Assembly (NCBI RefSeq): GCF_003074055.1
Contig: NZ_CP029043.1
Coordinates: 4,146,501-4,210,500, forward strand
DNA: 64,000 nucleotides
Direction: 5' to 3'
Source: Streptomyces nigra
GTDB lineage: Bacteria; Actinomycetota; Actinomycetes; Streptomycetales; Streptomycetaceae
The notes under the pieces were generated by a model. The model ran no database searches and was not told the origin of the DNA. It saw only the letters and a list, made by a program, of their open reading frames with translations. Below, one piece after another: positions 50,405 through 59,613 of this stretch. Position 1 is the first letter of the stretch; each line of letters starts with the position of its first letter. The translations under genes were made by a program, and so were the position numbers.

Positions 50405-51508
50405 TCATCGCAGCAGCGCTTCGAGGAAGTCGCTGCCGAGCCGGGCCACCGAGGTCACGTCCAGCTGGTAGAGGACGTACCGGCCCCGGCGGCGGGTGGT
50501 GATCAGGCCCGCCTTCTTGAGGACGCTCAGGTGCCGGGATATCTCCGGGGCCGACATGCCGTGGATCTGCACCAGCTCGCTCGTGGTGTACGTGCTGCGG
50601 GCGAGGTTGCGGCACAGCTGCATGCGCACCGGGTGGGACAGGGCGGTCATGCGCAGGGTCAGCTGCCCGACCGACGGCGGGGACGCGATCTCCGGGGAGC
50701 CGACCGTGTAGTGCAGGACCGGCTGCCAGCCGTAGCGGTGCAGCACCGTCAGATGCGGCCAGCCCAGGCTCGTCGGCACCAGCAGCAGACTGCCGTCCCG
50801 GATCAGGCTGTGGCCCTGGCGGAGCTTGTCGATGGTGATGCGTCCGGCGGCCTCGTCGAGCGTCACCGCCGCGGAGATCGAGGTCAGCGCCTCGGCGAGC
50901 CCCTTGTGCCGCAGGAGGTCGGTCCGGTGGCGGGCGTCCGCGGTCAGCTGGTGGCGCAGCCGGGCCCAGATGTCGGCGAAGAACGCCTCGTCGCAGTCCT
51001 CCAGGAACTGCCGCAGCCAGGCCCGGATCAGCGCCGGATCGTCGAGCAGCCGTCCGGTGAACCGCAACTGCTGCGGCCCGCGCGCGGCGGCCAGCTCCAG
51101 GGAGCGGCGGCGCAGCTCGGGGTCGGCGAGCACGCTCCGGCTCGGCGTGCCGTACGGCAGGGCGCAGGTGAACTCCAGGGCGGCGTCCACGAACTGCTCG
51201 TCGGACAGCTTGTCCAGCAGATCCAGCTCCTCGGCGAGCGTCTCGCCGGGCAGGGCTCCGCCGGGGACGCCCGCGTAGGGCAGGAACAGGTCCGAGAACG
51301 TCGTCCGCCACAGGAAGTCGGCCTCGCTCATGCGGTCGGCCAGGTGCGGGTCCAGCCGGGCCGTCACACCGGTCACCCAGCCCTGGAGGCCCGGGTGGTG
51401 CCCCGGCTCCGACAGCGCGTGCAGCGCCATGCCGAGCTCGGCGAGGGGGGAGGGCACGACGGCGACCCTCTCCGGCCGCAGCCCCGCGATGTCGATGCTC
51501 ACGCTCAT
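50405..51508 (-). CDS. DUF5937 / ArsR-type winged-helix regulator
   Basis: A 367-residue protein; ATG 51508 (MSVSIDIAGLRPE) is the family-like start. The long N-terminal part (1-270) is DUF5937, with SIDIAGLRPERVAVVPSPLAELGM and GHSLIRDGSLLLVPTSLGWP. The C-terminal ArsR helix-turn-helix carries LSHPVRMQLCRNLAR, then MSAPEISRHLSVLKKAGLI and TTRRRGRYVLYQL. The ligand is unknown; metal-binding cysteines are not evident. A 21-bp palindrome lies 40 bp upstream of the start, supporting autoregulation. Confidence 0.85.
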   Translation of the reverse strand: MSVSIDIAGLRPERVAVVPSPLAELGMALHALSEPGHHPGLQGWVTGVTARLDPHLADRMSEADFLWRTTFSDLFLPYAGVPGGALPGETLAEELDLLDKLSDEQFVDAALEFTCALPYGTPSRSVLADPELRRRSLELAAARGPQQLRFTGRLLDDPALIRAWLRQFLEDCDEAFFADIWARLRHQLTADARHRTDLLRHKGLAEALTSISAAVTLDEAAGRITIDKLRQGHSLIRDGSLLLVPTSLGWPHLTVLHRYGWQPVLHYTVGSPEIASPPSVGQLTLRMTALSHPVRMQLCRNLARSTYTTSELVQIHGMSAPEISRHLSVLKKAGLITTRRRGRYVLYQLDVTSVARLGSDFLEALLR

Positions 51509-51547
51509 GCCCACATGGTGCACCCCACCACCGACAACGCGACCGCC

Positions 51548-51568
51548 GATTGACGCCGGCCGTCAATC
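51548..51568. promoter_or_regulatory. Operator palindrome of the ArsR/DUF5937 gene
   Basis: GATTGACG, a 5-nt spacer CCGGC, then CGTCAATC: perfect 8-bp arms. It is centred 50 bp upstream of the ArsR-type regulator start, where a repressor would cover the promoter. Confidence 0.6.
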
Positions 51569-51594
51569 GACGCACCCGAGATCCGGCTGCCGCA

Positions 51595-52791
51595 TCACCG
51601 GCCCGTCTCCTCCCGCAGCCGGGTCACGAAGCCCGCGACGGCCTCCCGTACGTCGGCGGCGGACCAGTCGAGGCCCGCGGCCTCGACGCAGACCTCGGTG
51701 AAGGACAGGCCGGGGCCCGCGGTCTGCCAGGAGTGGGTGAACAGGAGCGTCCCGGTCTCCTCGGCCTGCCGGACCGCCGCCTCCCCGAGCACCTCGGCGT
51801 CATACGGCAGCCACACCTGGAACTGGTGGGTGTGCGGCGGCTCGGGGTGGACCCGCGTCCACGGCAGGCCGGCCGCGGCCAGCCCCTCGCGCAGCGCGGC
51901 GGCCACCACGCGCGCGTGGGCGACGTACTCGGGCAGCCGGGGCAGCCGGGTCTCCAGGCCCACCAGCGCCGACAGCACGGTGGGGAACTGCTGGAAGACC
52001 TGGCCGCCGTAGCGGTGCCGCCAGACCTTCGCCTCCTCGACCAGGGTCCTCGGGCCGGCCAGGGCCGCGCCTCCGAAGGCGTCGAGCGACTTGTAGAACG
52101 ACACGTAGACGCTGTCCGCCAGGCCCGCGATCTCGGGCAGCGGGCGGCCGAGCGCGACCGTGGACTCCCAAAGCCGGGCCCCGTCGAAGTGCACCACGGC
52201 GTCCCGCTCGCGTGCCGCCTCCACGACCTCGGTCAGCTCCTCCCAGGTGGGCAGCACGAATCCGGGCTCCCGCAGGGGCAGTTCGAGCATGAGCGTCCCG
52301 AAGGGCTCCGCGAGGTCGCGCACCTCGGCGGCCGTCGGCATCCGGGGCTCGGACGTCACCCGCACCGGGCGGAGCCCGCTGACCTGGCCGAGGGCATGGC
52401 GTTCGTGCACCTCGGGGTGGCTCAGCGCGTGCAGGGCGACCGCCGGGTTCCCGGTGCGGCCCGCCCAGCAGCGCAGGGCGATCTGCTGGGCCATCGTGCC
52501 GGTCGGGAAGAACGCGGCGGCCTCCATGCCGAGCAGCCCGGCGACCTTCTCCTCCAGGGCCTCGACGACGCGGTTGCCGTAGACGTCCGACGGCTCGTCC
52601 AGGTCGTAGACGTCCTGCGCCTCGTCCAGCAGGGCCAGGCGTTCGCGGAGGGTCTTCTGGAAGCCCTGGCGCGCGAGCACGCGCTTCGCGGTGCGCTGGG
52701 CGGTGATCCGCCGCTCGCGCAGCGGCCCCCGCCGCTCCTCGTCCGACGTGCCGCCCTGCTGCTGCCCGCTGTGCGGCGCCGTGTCGCTCAT
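51595..52791 (-). CDS. PLP-dependent lyase, threonine-aldolase-like
   Basis: A 398-residue protein from ATG 52791; GATCAT lies 6 nt upstream. Beta-eliminating-lyase fold: YDLDEPSDVYGNRVVEALEEK, the cofactor-binding FFPTGTMAQQIAL, HPEVHE, VVHFDGARLWE (Asp contacting the PLP nitrogen) and the Schiff-base lysine in VSFYKSLDAFGGAAL. The YKS-(L/M) element is that of low-specificity L-threonine aldolases, which split threonine to glycine and acetaldehyde. The gene is about 200 bp from, and divergent to, the panC-nadB operon. Confidence 0.85.
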   Translation of the reverse strand: MSDTAPHSGQQQGGTSDEERRGPLRERRITAQRTAKRVLARQGFQKTLRERLALLDEAQDVYDLDEPSDVYGNRVVEALEEKVAGLLGMEAAAFFPTGTMAQQIALRCWAGRTGNPAVALHALSHPEVHERHALGQVSGLRPVRVTSEPRMPTAAEVRDLAEPFGTLMLELPLREPGFVLPTWEELTEVVEAARERDAVVHFDGARLWESTVALGRPLPEIAGLADSVYVSFYKSLDAFGGAALAGPRTLVEEAKVWRHRYGGQVFQQFPTVLSALVGLETRLPRLPEYVAHARVVAAALREGLAAAGLPWTRVHPEPPHTHQFQVWLPYDAEVLGEAAVRQAEETGTLLFTHSWQTAGPGLSFTEVCVEAAGLDWSAADVREAVAGFVTRLREETGR

Positions 52792-52994
52792 CCGGGGATG
52801 ATCCCGTACGGCGGTGCGCGCGGGCATCCGGTTTACGCGGCACCGGCCGCCCCGGCGCCCGGCGGCCGGGGCGGCCGGGCCGTGCGATGGCCCACAGCCT
52901 GTGGACGACCGGATCCCTGCCGAACCAATCGCGTTAACATGACGAGAAATCGTCCGGTACCCCGAGCGGACTGGAACGGGAAGGCCACCGTCGA

Positions 52995-53924
52995 GTGAGT
53001 ACAAGCCAACAGCCGGATCCCAGGGACCGCCCCGCGCGGCTCACCGTCGGTGTCGTGGGCGCCGGCCGGGTGGGCCCCGCGCTCGCCGCGTCCCTCCAAC
53101 TGGCCGGACACCGCCCGGTCGCCGTCTCGGGCGTCTCCGACGCCTCCCGGCGCCGCGCCGAGCACCTGCTGCCCGGGGTGCCGCTCATGCCGCCCGCCGA
53201 GGTCCTGGCCCACGCCGAGCTGGTGCTGCTGACGGTCCCCGACGACGCGCTCCCCGGCCTGGTCGAGGGGCTCGCAGAGACCGGCGCGGTCCGCCCGGGA
53301 CAGCTGCTGGTGCACACCTCCGGGCGGTACGGCGCCCGGGTCCTGGACCCCGCCCTGCGCGCGGGCGCGCTGCCGCTGGCCCTGCACCCGGCGATGACCT
53401 TCACCGGCACCCCCGTCGACGTCCAGCGCCTGGCCGGCTGCTCCTTCGGCGTCACCGCCCCGGACGAGCTGCGGCTGGCCGCCGAGGCCCTGGTCATCGA
53501 GATGGGCGGCGAGCCCGAGTGGATCGCTGAGGAGCGCCGCCCGCTCTACCACGCGGCCCTCGCGCTCGGCGCGAACCACCTGGTCACCCTGGTCGCCCAG
53601 TCCATGGAGCTGCTGCGCGAGGCGGGCGTGGCCGCCCCCGACCGGATGCTGGGCCCGCTGCTCGGCGCCGCCCTGGACAACGCGCTGCGCTCCGGCGACG
53701 CCGCCCTGACCGGCCCCGTCGCGCGCGGGGACGCGGGCACCGTCGCCGCGCACGTCACCGAGCTGCGCCGGCACGCCCCGCAGACCGTCGCCGGCTATCT
53801 GGCGATGGCCCGCGCCACCGCCGACCGCGCGCTGGCCCACGGGCTGCTGAAGCCGGAGCTCGCCGAGGACCTCCTCGACGTGCTCGCGACCGGTCCCGAC
53901 GGCGCCGAGGGAGAGGCCCGATGA
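52995..53924 (+). CDS. Rossmann/DUF2520 oxidoreductase, candidate ketopantoate reductase
   Basis: A 309-residue protein from GTG 52995. The N-terminal Rossmann motif is VGVVGAGRVGPALAASL, followed by LVLLTVPDDALP and TSGRYG. The C-terminal DUF2520 domain (about 160-290) contains LHPAMTFTG, YHAALALGANHLVTLVAQ and EELL-like helices. It overlaps panC by 4 nt (ATGA) as the first gene of the pantothenate/NAD operon. The reaction is unproven, but ketopantoate reductase acts immediately before PanC, so replacing PanE is the natural hypothesis. Confidence 0.88.
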   Translation: MSTSQQPDPRDRPARLTVGVVGAGRVGPALAASLQLAGHRPVAVSGVSDASRRRAEHLLPGVPLMPPAEVLAHAELVLLTVPDDALPGLVEGLAETGAVRPGQLLVHTSGRYGARVLDPALRAGALPLALHPAMTFTGTPVDVQRLAGCSFGVTAPDELRLAAEALVIEMGGEPEWIAEERRPLYHAALALGANHLVTLVAQSMELLREAGVAAPDRMLGPLLGAALDNALRSGDAALTGPVARGDAGTVAAHVTELRRHAPQTVAGYLAMARATADRALAHGLLKPELAEDLLDVLATGPDGAEGEAR

Positions 53925-54913
53925 CCACCACCCTGCTGCGCACCGCCGCCGAGCTGCACGCGCGCGTGCGCACGGGCCGCCGTGCCGTCGTGATGACGAT
54001 GGGCGCCCTGCACGAGGGCCACGCCACCCTGATCCGCACCGCCCGCCGGATCGCCGGACCGGACGGCGAGGTCGTCGTCACCGTCTTCGTGAACCCCCTG
54101 CAGTTCGGCGCGGGCGAGGACCTCGACCGCTACCCGCGCACCCTGGACGCCGACCTCGAGGTCGCCGGACGGGCGGGCGCGGACGTCGTGTTCGCCCCGG
54201 CCGTCGACGAGGTCTACCCGGGCGGCGAGCCCCAGGTCCGGATCACCGCGGGCCCCATGGGCGAGCGGCTGGAGGGCGCCTCCCGCCCCGGCCACTTCGA
54301 CGGCATGCTCACCGTCGTCGCCAAGCTGCTCCACCTGACCCGCCCCGACGTGGCCCTGTACGGCCAGAAGGACGCCCAGCAGCTGGCGCTGATCCGCCGT
54401 ATGGTCCGCGATCTGAACTTCGACGCGGAGATCGTCGGCGTCTCCACCGTGCGCGAGGAGGACGGCCTCGCGCTGTCCAGCCGCAACCGCTACCTCTCGC
54501 CCAAGGAGCGGCGCACCGCGCTCGCCCTGTCGCAGGCCCTGTTCGCCGGCGCCGACCGGCACGCGGCCCAGGAGGCGCTGCGCGCGCGGGCCCGCGAGGT
54601 GCCCGCCACGCGTGCGCGTGCCGAGGCGCTCAGCGCCATCGGTGAGTCCCGCGCCGCGGCCGACGCGCACGCCGTCGCCAAGGCCGCGCCCGGTTCCGCC
54701 GCCGCCGTCCGCGCCGCCGCCCGCCTGGTCCTGGACGAGGCCGCCCGGCTCACCCCGCCGCTCGAACTGGACTACCTCGCCCTCGTCGACCCCGACGACT
54801 TCACCGAGATCGGGGACGACTTCACCGGCGAGGCCGTCCTCGCCGTCGCCGCCCGGGTCGGCGCGACCCGGCTGATCGACAACATCACCCTCACCTTCGG
54901 AGCCGCCTCGTGA
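53921..54913 (+). CDS. panC: Pantothenate synthetase
   Basis: A 330-residue enzyme that joins pantoate and beta-alanine using ATP. Motifs: VMTMGALHEGHATLIR (HIGH-type), VTVFVNPLQFGAGEDLDRYPR, RPGHFDGMLTVVAKLLH, YGQKDAQQLALIRRM and LSSRNRYLSPKE (KMSKS-like). The C-terminal lid domain ends ATRLIDNITL. Somewhat longer than E. coli PanC (283), as usual in Streptomyces. It overlaps both neighbours by 4 nt, so the operon is tightly coupled. Confidence 0.96.
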   Translation: MTTTLLRTAAELHARVRTGRRAVVMTMGALHEGHATLIRTARRIAGPDGEVVVTVFVNPLQFGAGEDLDRYPRTLDADLEVAGRAGADVVFAPAVDEVYPGGEPQVRITAGPMGERLEGASRPGHFDGMLTVVAKLLHLTRPDVALYGQKDAQQLALIRRMVRDLNFDAEIVGVSTVREEDGLALSSRNRYLSPKERRTALALSQALFAGADRHAAQEALRARAREVPATRARAEALSAIGESRAAADAHAVAKAAPGSAAAVRAAARLVLDEAARLTPPLELDYLALVDPDDFTEIGDDFTGEAVLAVAARVGATRLIDNITLTFGAAS

Positions 54914-56619
54914 CCAGCACAGGCATACGACTGCACGCCCCCGCGCCCGGATGGTCCATCGCAGCGGACGTCGTGGTCGTCGGCTCCGGCGTCGCCGGCC
55001 TGACGGCCGCCCTGCGCTGCGAGGCGGCCGGCCTCGACACCGTCGTCGTCACCAAGGCACGCCTGGACGACGGCTCCACCCGCTGGGCCCAGGGCGGAGT
55101 CGCCGCGGCCCTCGGCGAGGGCGACACCCCCGAGCAGCATCTGGACGACACCCTGGTGGCCGGCGCCGGGCTGTGCGACGAGGAGGCGGTACGGATCCTC
55201 GTCACCGAGGGCCCCGACGCCGTACGCCGGCTGATCGAGACCGGCGCCCACTTCGACGAGTCCTCCGAGGGCGGGCTGGAGCTGACCCGCGAGGGCGGCC
55301 ACCACCGCCGCCGCATCGCCCACGCGGGCGGTGACGCGACCGGCGCGGAGATCTCCCGCGCCCTGGTCGAGGCGGTCCGCGCGCGGGGTCTGCGCACCGT
55401 GGAGAACGCGCTGGTGCTCGACCTCCTCACGGACGCCGAGGGCCGCACCGCGGGCGTCACCCTGCACGTCATGGGGGAGGGGCAGCACGACGGCGTGGGC
55501 GCGGTGCACGCGCCCGCCGTGGTCCTGGCCACCGGCGGCATGGGCCAGGTCTTCTCCGCGACGACGAACCCGTCCGTGTCGACCGGCGACGGCGTGGCCC
55601 TCGCCCTGCGCGCGGGCGCCGAGGTCAGCGACCTGGAGTTCGTGCAGTTCCACCCGACCGTGCTGTTCCTGGGCGCCGACGCGGAGGGCCAGCAGCCGCT
55701 GGTCTCCGAGGCGGTCCGCGGCGAGGGCGCCCACCTGGTCGACGCCGACGGCGTGCGGTTCATGGTCGGACAGCACGAGCTGGCCGAGCTCGCGCCCCGG
55801 GACATCGTCGCCAAGGGCATCACCCGGCGGATGCAGGAGCAGGACGCCGGGCACATGTTCCTCGACGCCCGGCACTTCGGCGCCGAGATGTGGGAGAACC
55901 GCTTCCCGACGATCCTGGCCGCCTGCCGCGCGAACGGCATCGACCCCGTCACCACGCCCATCCCGGTCGCCCCGGCCGCCCACTACGCCTCCGGCGGCGT
56001 ACGCACCGACTCCCGGGGCCGGACGACGGTCCCCGGCCTGTACGCGTGCGGCGAGGTGGCCTGCACCGGTGTGCACGGCGCCAACCGGCTCGCGTCGAAC
56101 TCGCTCCTCGAAGGGCTCGTCTACGCCGAGCGCATCGCCGCCGACATCGCCGAGGTCCGGGCCGCGGACGGCCTCACCGCGCGCGTGCCGCAGCCCGTGC
56201 CGTACCCGGAGACCCCCGAGCACCCGCTGCTCGCCCCCGAGGCCCGGTTCGCGATCCAGCGGATCATGACCATGGGCGCCGGCGTCCTGCGCTCCGACGC
56301 CTCCCTGACCGAGGCGGCCGAGCAGATCCAGCGGCTGCACGCCGAGGCCCGCGACGCCCTCCTGGAGAACGGCAAGACCGCCGAGCCCGGCGTCGACACC
56401 TGGGAGGCCACGAACCTCCTGTGCGTGGCCCGCGCCCTCGTGGCCGCCGCCCGGATGCGCGAGGAGACCCGGGGCTGCCACTGGCGCGAGGACCGGCCCG
56501 ACCGCGACGACACGGCCTGGCGGCGCCACATCGTCGTACGCCTGAACCCGGACCGCACACTGGCCGTGCACACCACCGACACCGCAGACCTCCCCCCGAC
56601 CCGGCCCCAGGAGCAGTGA
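54910..56619 (+). CDS. nadB: L-aspartate oxidase
   Basis: A 569-residue flavoenzyme that oxidises L-aspartate to iminoaspartate, the first step of de novo NAD synthesis. FAD site: VVVVGSGVAGLTAALRCEAA. Catalytic regions: RWAQGGVAAAL, LEFVQFHPTVLF, SEAVRGEGAHLVDADG and GEVACTGVHGANRLASNSLLEGL. A late RNLLCVAR-like helix ends the fold. GTGA overlap with panC. NadA is not in this window. Confidence 0.96.
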   Translation: MTSTGIRLHAPAPGWSIAADVVVVGSGVAGLTAALRCEAAGLDTVVVTKARLDDGSTRWAQGGVAAALGEGDTPEQHLDDTLVAGAGLCDEEAVRILVTEGPDAVRRLIETGAHFDESSEGGLELTREGGHHRRRIAHAGGDATGAEISRALVEAVRARGLRTVENALVLDLLTDAEGRTAGVTLHVMGEGQHDGVGAVHAPAVVLATGGMGQVFSATTNPSVSTGDGVALALRAGAEVSDLEFVQFHPTVLFLGADAEGQQPLVSEAVRGEGAHLVDADGVRFMVGQHELAELAPRDIVAKGITRRMQEQDAGHMFLDARHFGAEMWENRFPTILAACRANGIDPVTTPIPVAPAAHYASGGVRTDSRGRTTVPGLYACGEVACTGVHGANRLASNSLLEGLVYAERIAADIAEVRAADGLTARVPQPVPYPETPEHPLLAPEARFAIQRIMTMGAGVLRSDASLTEAAEQIQRLHAEARDALLENGKTAEPGVDTWEATNLLCVARALVAAARMREETRGCHWREDRPDRDDTAWRRHIVVRLNPDRTLAVHTTDTADLPPTRPQEQ

Positions 56620-56624
56620 CAGCA

Positions 56625-57596
56625 GTGACCACCCCCGACCTTCCCCTCGCCTCGAACGGCGGCTGCGGCGACGACTGTGCCTGCGGTGCCGGCGAGGAGT
56701 ACCTGGAGTGCGGGCTCGACCCCGCGCTCGCCCAGCTCCTCGCCGACGCGGGTCTCGACCCCGTCGAGGTGGAGGACATCGCCAACGTGGCGATCCAGGA
56801 GGACCTCGCCGGCGGCGTGGACGTGACCACGGTCGCGACCATCCCCGAGGAGGCCGTCGCCACCGCCGACTTCGTCGCGCGCGAGGACGGCGTCGTGGCC
56901 GGTCTCCGGGTCGCCGAAGCGGTCCTGTCGATCGTCTGCGAGGACGAGTTCGAGGTCGAGCGGCATGTCGAGGACGGCGACCGGATCACGGCGGGGCAGA
57001 AGCTGCTGTCCGTGACCACCCGCACCCGCGACCTGCTCACCGGCGAGCGCAGCGCGCTGAACATCCTGTGCCGTCTGTCGGGCATCGCGACGGCCACGCG
57101 CGCGTGGGCGGACGCCTTGGACGGCACCCGCGCGAAGGTGCGCGACACCCGCAAGACGACGCCGGGCCTGCGGGCGCTGGAGAAGTACGCCGTGCGCTGC
57201 GGCGGCGGCGTCAACCACCGGATGTCCCTGTCGGACGCGGCCCTCGTCAAGGACAACCACGTCGTCGCGGCGGGCGGTGTGGCGCAGGCCTTCAAGGCGG
57301 TCCGCGAGACCTTCCCGGACGTGCCGATCGAGGTCGAGGTCGACACGCTGCACCAGCTCCGCGAGGTCGTGGACGCCGGCGCCGACCTGATCCTGCTGGA
57401 CAACTTCACACCGGGCGAGTGCGAGGAGGCCGTGGCGATCGTCGACGGCCGCGCCGCCCTGGAGGCGTCCGGTCGGCTGACCCTGGACAACGCCGAGGCG
57501 TACGCGGACACCGGCGTGGACTACCTCGCGGTCGGCGCCCTCACCCACTCCTCGCCGATCCTGGACATCGGTCTCGACCTGCGAGCGGCGGAGTAG
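56625..57596 (+). CDS. nadC: Quinolinate phosphoribosyltransferase
   Basis: A 323-residue enzyme that converts quinolinate and PRPP to nicotinate mononucleotide. GTG 56625 is chosen because GGAG lies 11 nt upstream; GTG 56616, overlapping the nadB stop, is an alternative. Motifs: ERSALNILCRLSGIAT, RDTRKTTPGLRALEKYAV, GGGVNHRMSLSD, KDNHV and EVEVDTLHQL. The first 30 residues form a Cys-rich extension (Cys14, 18, 20 and 29 by this start) absent from typical NadC; it could bind a metal or interact with another enzyme. Confidence 0.95.
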   Translation: MTTPDLPLASNGGCGDDCACGAGEEYLECGLDPALAQLLADAGLDPVEVEDIANVAIQEDLAGGVDVTTVATIPEEAVATADFVAREDGVVAGLRVAEAVLSIVCEDEFEVERHVEDGDRITAGQKLLSVTTRTRDLLTGERSALNILCRLSGIATATRAWADALDGTRAKVRDTRKTTPGLRALEKYAVRCGGGVNHRMSLSDAALVKDNHVVAAGGVAQAFKAVRETFPDVPIEVEVDTLHQLREVVDAGADLILLDNFTPGECEEAVAIVDGRAALEASGRLTLDNAEAYADTGVDYLAVGALTHSSPILDIGLDLRAAE

Positions 57597-57604
57597 GTAC
57601 CGGC

Positions 57605-58402
57605 ATGCTGCTCACGATCGACGTAGGCAACACCCACACCGTCCTCGGCCTGTTCGACGGCGAGGACATCGTCGAGCACTGGCGCATCTCCACGGACGCG
57701 CGCCGCACCGCCGACGAGCTGGCGGTCCTCCTGCAGGGCCTCATGGGCATGCACCCGCTCCTCGGGGACGAACTGGGCGACGGGATCGACGGCATCGCCA
57801 TCTGCGCGACCGTCCCGTCGGTCCTGCACGAGCTGCGCGAGGTGACCCGCCGCTACTACGGCGACGTCCCCGCCGTCCTCGTCGAGCCGGGCGTGAAGAC
57901 GGGCGTGCCGATCCAGTTCGACAACCCCAAGGAGGTCGGCGCCGACCGCATCATCAACGCGGTCGCGGCGAACGAGCTGTACGGCGGCCCGGCGATCGTC
58001 GTCGACTTCGGCACGGCGACCACCTTCGACGCGGTCTCCGCGCGCGGGGAGTACGTCGGCGGCGTGATCGCGCCCGGCATCGAGATCTCCGTGGAGGCCC
58101 TCGGCGTCAAGGCCGCGCAGCTGCGGAAGATCGAGGTGGCCCGGCCCCGGACCGTGATCGGCAAGAACACCGTCGCGGCCATGCAGTCGGGCATCGTCTA
58201 CGGCTTCGCGGGCCAGGTCGACGGGGTCGTCACCCGCATGGCTCGCGAGCTCGCGGACGACCCGGAGGACGTGACGGTGATCGCCACGGGCGGCCTGGCG
58301 CCGACGGTGCTCGGCGAGAGCACCGTCATCGACGAGCACGAGCCGTGGCTGACCCTGATCGGGCTCCGCCTGGTCTACGAACGCAACGTCGCCCGGAGCT
58401 GA
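57605..58402 (+). CDS. coaX: Type III pantothenate kinase
   Basis: A 265-residue enzyme that phosphorylates pantothenate, the first step of CoA synthesis from the product of PanC. Phosphate-binding motifs LLTIDVGNTHTVLGLFDG (residues 2-19) and IVVDFGTATTFDAVS, plus GADRIINAVAANELYG and YVGGVIAPGIEIS, are those of CoaX (type III, insensitive to CoA feedback). Last gene of the DUF2520-panC-nadB-nadC-coaX operon. Confidence 0.96.
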   Translation: MLLTIDVGNTHTVLGLFDGEDIVEHWRISTDARRTADELAVLLQGLMGMHPLLGDELGDGIDGIAICATVPSVLHELREVTRRYYGDVPAVLVEPGVKTGVPIQFDNPKEVGADRIINAVAANELYGGPAIVVDFGTATTFDAVSARGEYVGGVIAPGIEISVEALGVKAAQLRKIEVARPRTVIGKNTVAAMQSGIVYGFAGQVDGVVTRMARELADDPEDVTVIATGGLAPTVLGESTVIDEHEPWLTLIGLRLVYERNVARS

Positions 58403-58542
58403 CCCGACCCCGCCACCAGGGCCGGTATCGCCGTATCGGCCCTGGTGAGCCCGCTGTCCCGGCGCACCTCCAGCCGGGTGTCTCCCCGGCGACACCCATT
58501 CCCCTATGCCGGGTTTGTCCGATTAGCGCGTATCGTCGCGGC

Positions 58543-59241
58543 ATGCCCACGCCCTACGGATCCCTCGGCGGCATGGCCTTCGGCGCGGAGGAGCTGCGTG
58601 TGCTCCGCCGCGCCCTCGCCCTCGCCCTTGACCCCAGCCCCGCCTCGGCCGAAGACGTCCAGGACTGTCTCCATCTCGCCGAGTCGCTCGACGAGGCGAT
58701 CCACGAGGGCGCCCGGCGGCGCGCCTTCCTGGTGGCCGACCTCGCCCGCTACCGCGCCGCCCTGCCCGGCAGTGCGACGGGCTACCTCGCCCTCCTCCAG
58801 GAGGCCCTGGACGCCGGGCACCGGCCGACCGCCGACGACCTCGCCGCCCTCGGGGCGCTGCGGGGCAACCGGGCCGCGGCCGCCCTGCTGGCCCGCTTCC
58901 GCCCCCAGGCGGTGACGGACCTGGTTGCCCCTCACGGGCGCCCCACCCCCGCCCGGGCCGCCGAGTCCAGGCCGTTCGTCCCGGCGTCCCGTACGCGCCT
59001 CCAGGCCCTTCCCGGGGGCCTCCAGGCCGCGCCCGTGACCCTGCCCGCCCAGGCCGCGGGTGACGAGCCCGCGAAACCGGCCCGCAAGCCGCCCGCCGAG
59101 AAGCCGGCCGCCCCGTCGCCGGAGCGCGAACCCGACGCCCCCAAGCCCGGCCGCCCCATCCCCACCCCGGGCGAGGTCTTCCCCCGCCGCAAGCCGGCCC
59201 CGCCGCCCGCCGGCCCGCCCCAGCAGCTGGCCGCCGGCTGA
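58543..59241 (+). CDS. Conserved actinobacterial protein with helical domain and Pro-rich tail
   Basis: A 232-residue protein; TATCGT lies 6 nt before the ATG (leaderless). The N-terminal 125 residues are helical: GAEELRVLRRALALALDP, then EDVQDCLHLAESLDEAIHE and LAALGALRGNRAAAALLARF. The C-terminal half is Pro/Ala/Lys-rich and likely disordered. No enzyme motif is visible. The next gene, 46 bp downstream, encodes a small membrane protein. Function unknown. Confidence 0.75.
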   Translation: MPTPYGSLGGMAFGAEELRVLRRALALALDPSPASAEDVQDCLHLAESLDEAIHEGARRRAFLVADLARYRAALPGSATGYLALLQEALDAGHRPTADDLAALGALRGNRAAAALLARFRPQAVTDLVAPHGRPTPARAAESRPFVPASRTRLQALPGGLQAAPVTLPAQAAGDEPAKPARKPPAEKPAAPSPEREPDAPKPGRPIPTPGEVFPRRKPAPPPAGPPQQLAAG

Positions 59242-59287
59242 GCGCCCCTGTGCGAAGATCGCCCCGCCCCCTGGCTACCCTGGACCC

Positions 59288-59467
59288 ATGGACTACGTCT
59301 CCGCACTGCTCCCGCCGGTCGTGATGGCCGTGTTCTTCATCGGACTGATCCGGGTGATCGTGAAGACGCAGGGCGGGGCGAACAAGACCAAGGAGGACGC
59401 GGCCGTGGACGCCGCCCTCGCGCGCGCCGAGAGCTCCCGCGGCACCTCCGCGCAGCCCGACGCCTGA
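59288..59467 (+). CDS. Small single-helix membrane protein
   Basis: A 59-residue protein. TACCCT lies 6 nt before the ATG (leaderless). One membrane helix (LLPPVVMAVFFIGLIRVIV, residues 7-25) is followed by a polar, charged tail (KTKEDAAVDAALARAESSRG). It is followed by a strong Rho-independent terminator. No family known to me; such small helical proteins are widely conserved at this place in Streptomyces. Confidence 0.75.
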   Translation: MDYVSALLPPVVMAVFFIGLIRVIVKTQGGANKTKEDAAVDAALARAESSRGTSAQPDA

Positions 59468-59481
59468 CTCTCCCGCCTCAC

Positions 59482-59545
59482 AGGGCGTACGACTCCGGTT
59501 CCCCGCACGCATGCCGTGCGCTTTCCGGGGCGTACGCCCTTTTTG
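59482..59545 (+). terminator. Rho-independent terminator
   Basis: AGGGCGTACG pairs with CGTACGCCCT across an internal hairpin (GCACGCATGCCGTGC), followed by TTTTT. It ends the short transcription units at 58543-59467. Confidence 0.85.
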
Positions 59546-59613
59546 TTCCTGTTTGCCGATGAAGGTGCACGTCGGGGCGCCAACGATCAGTTTCCCCACT
59601 ATTGTTCTGAGTT

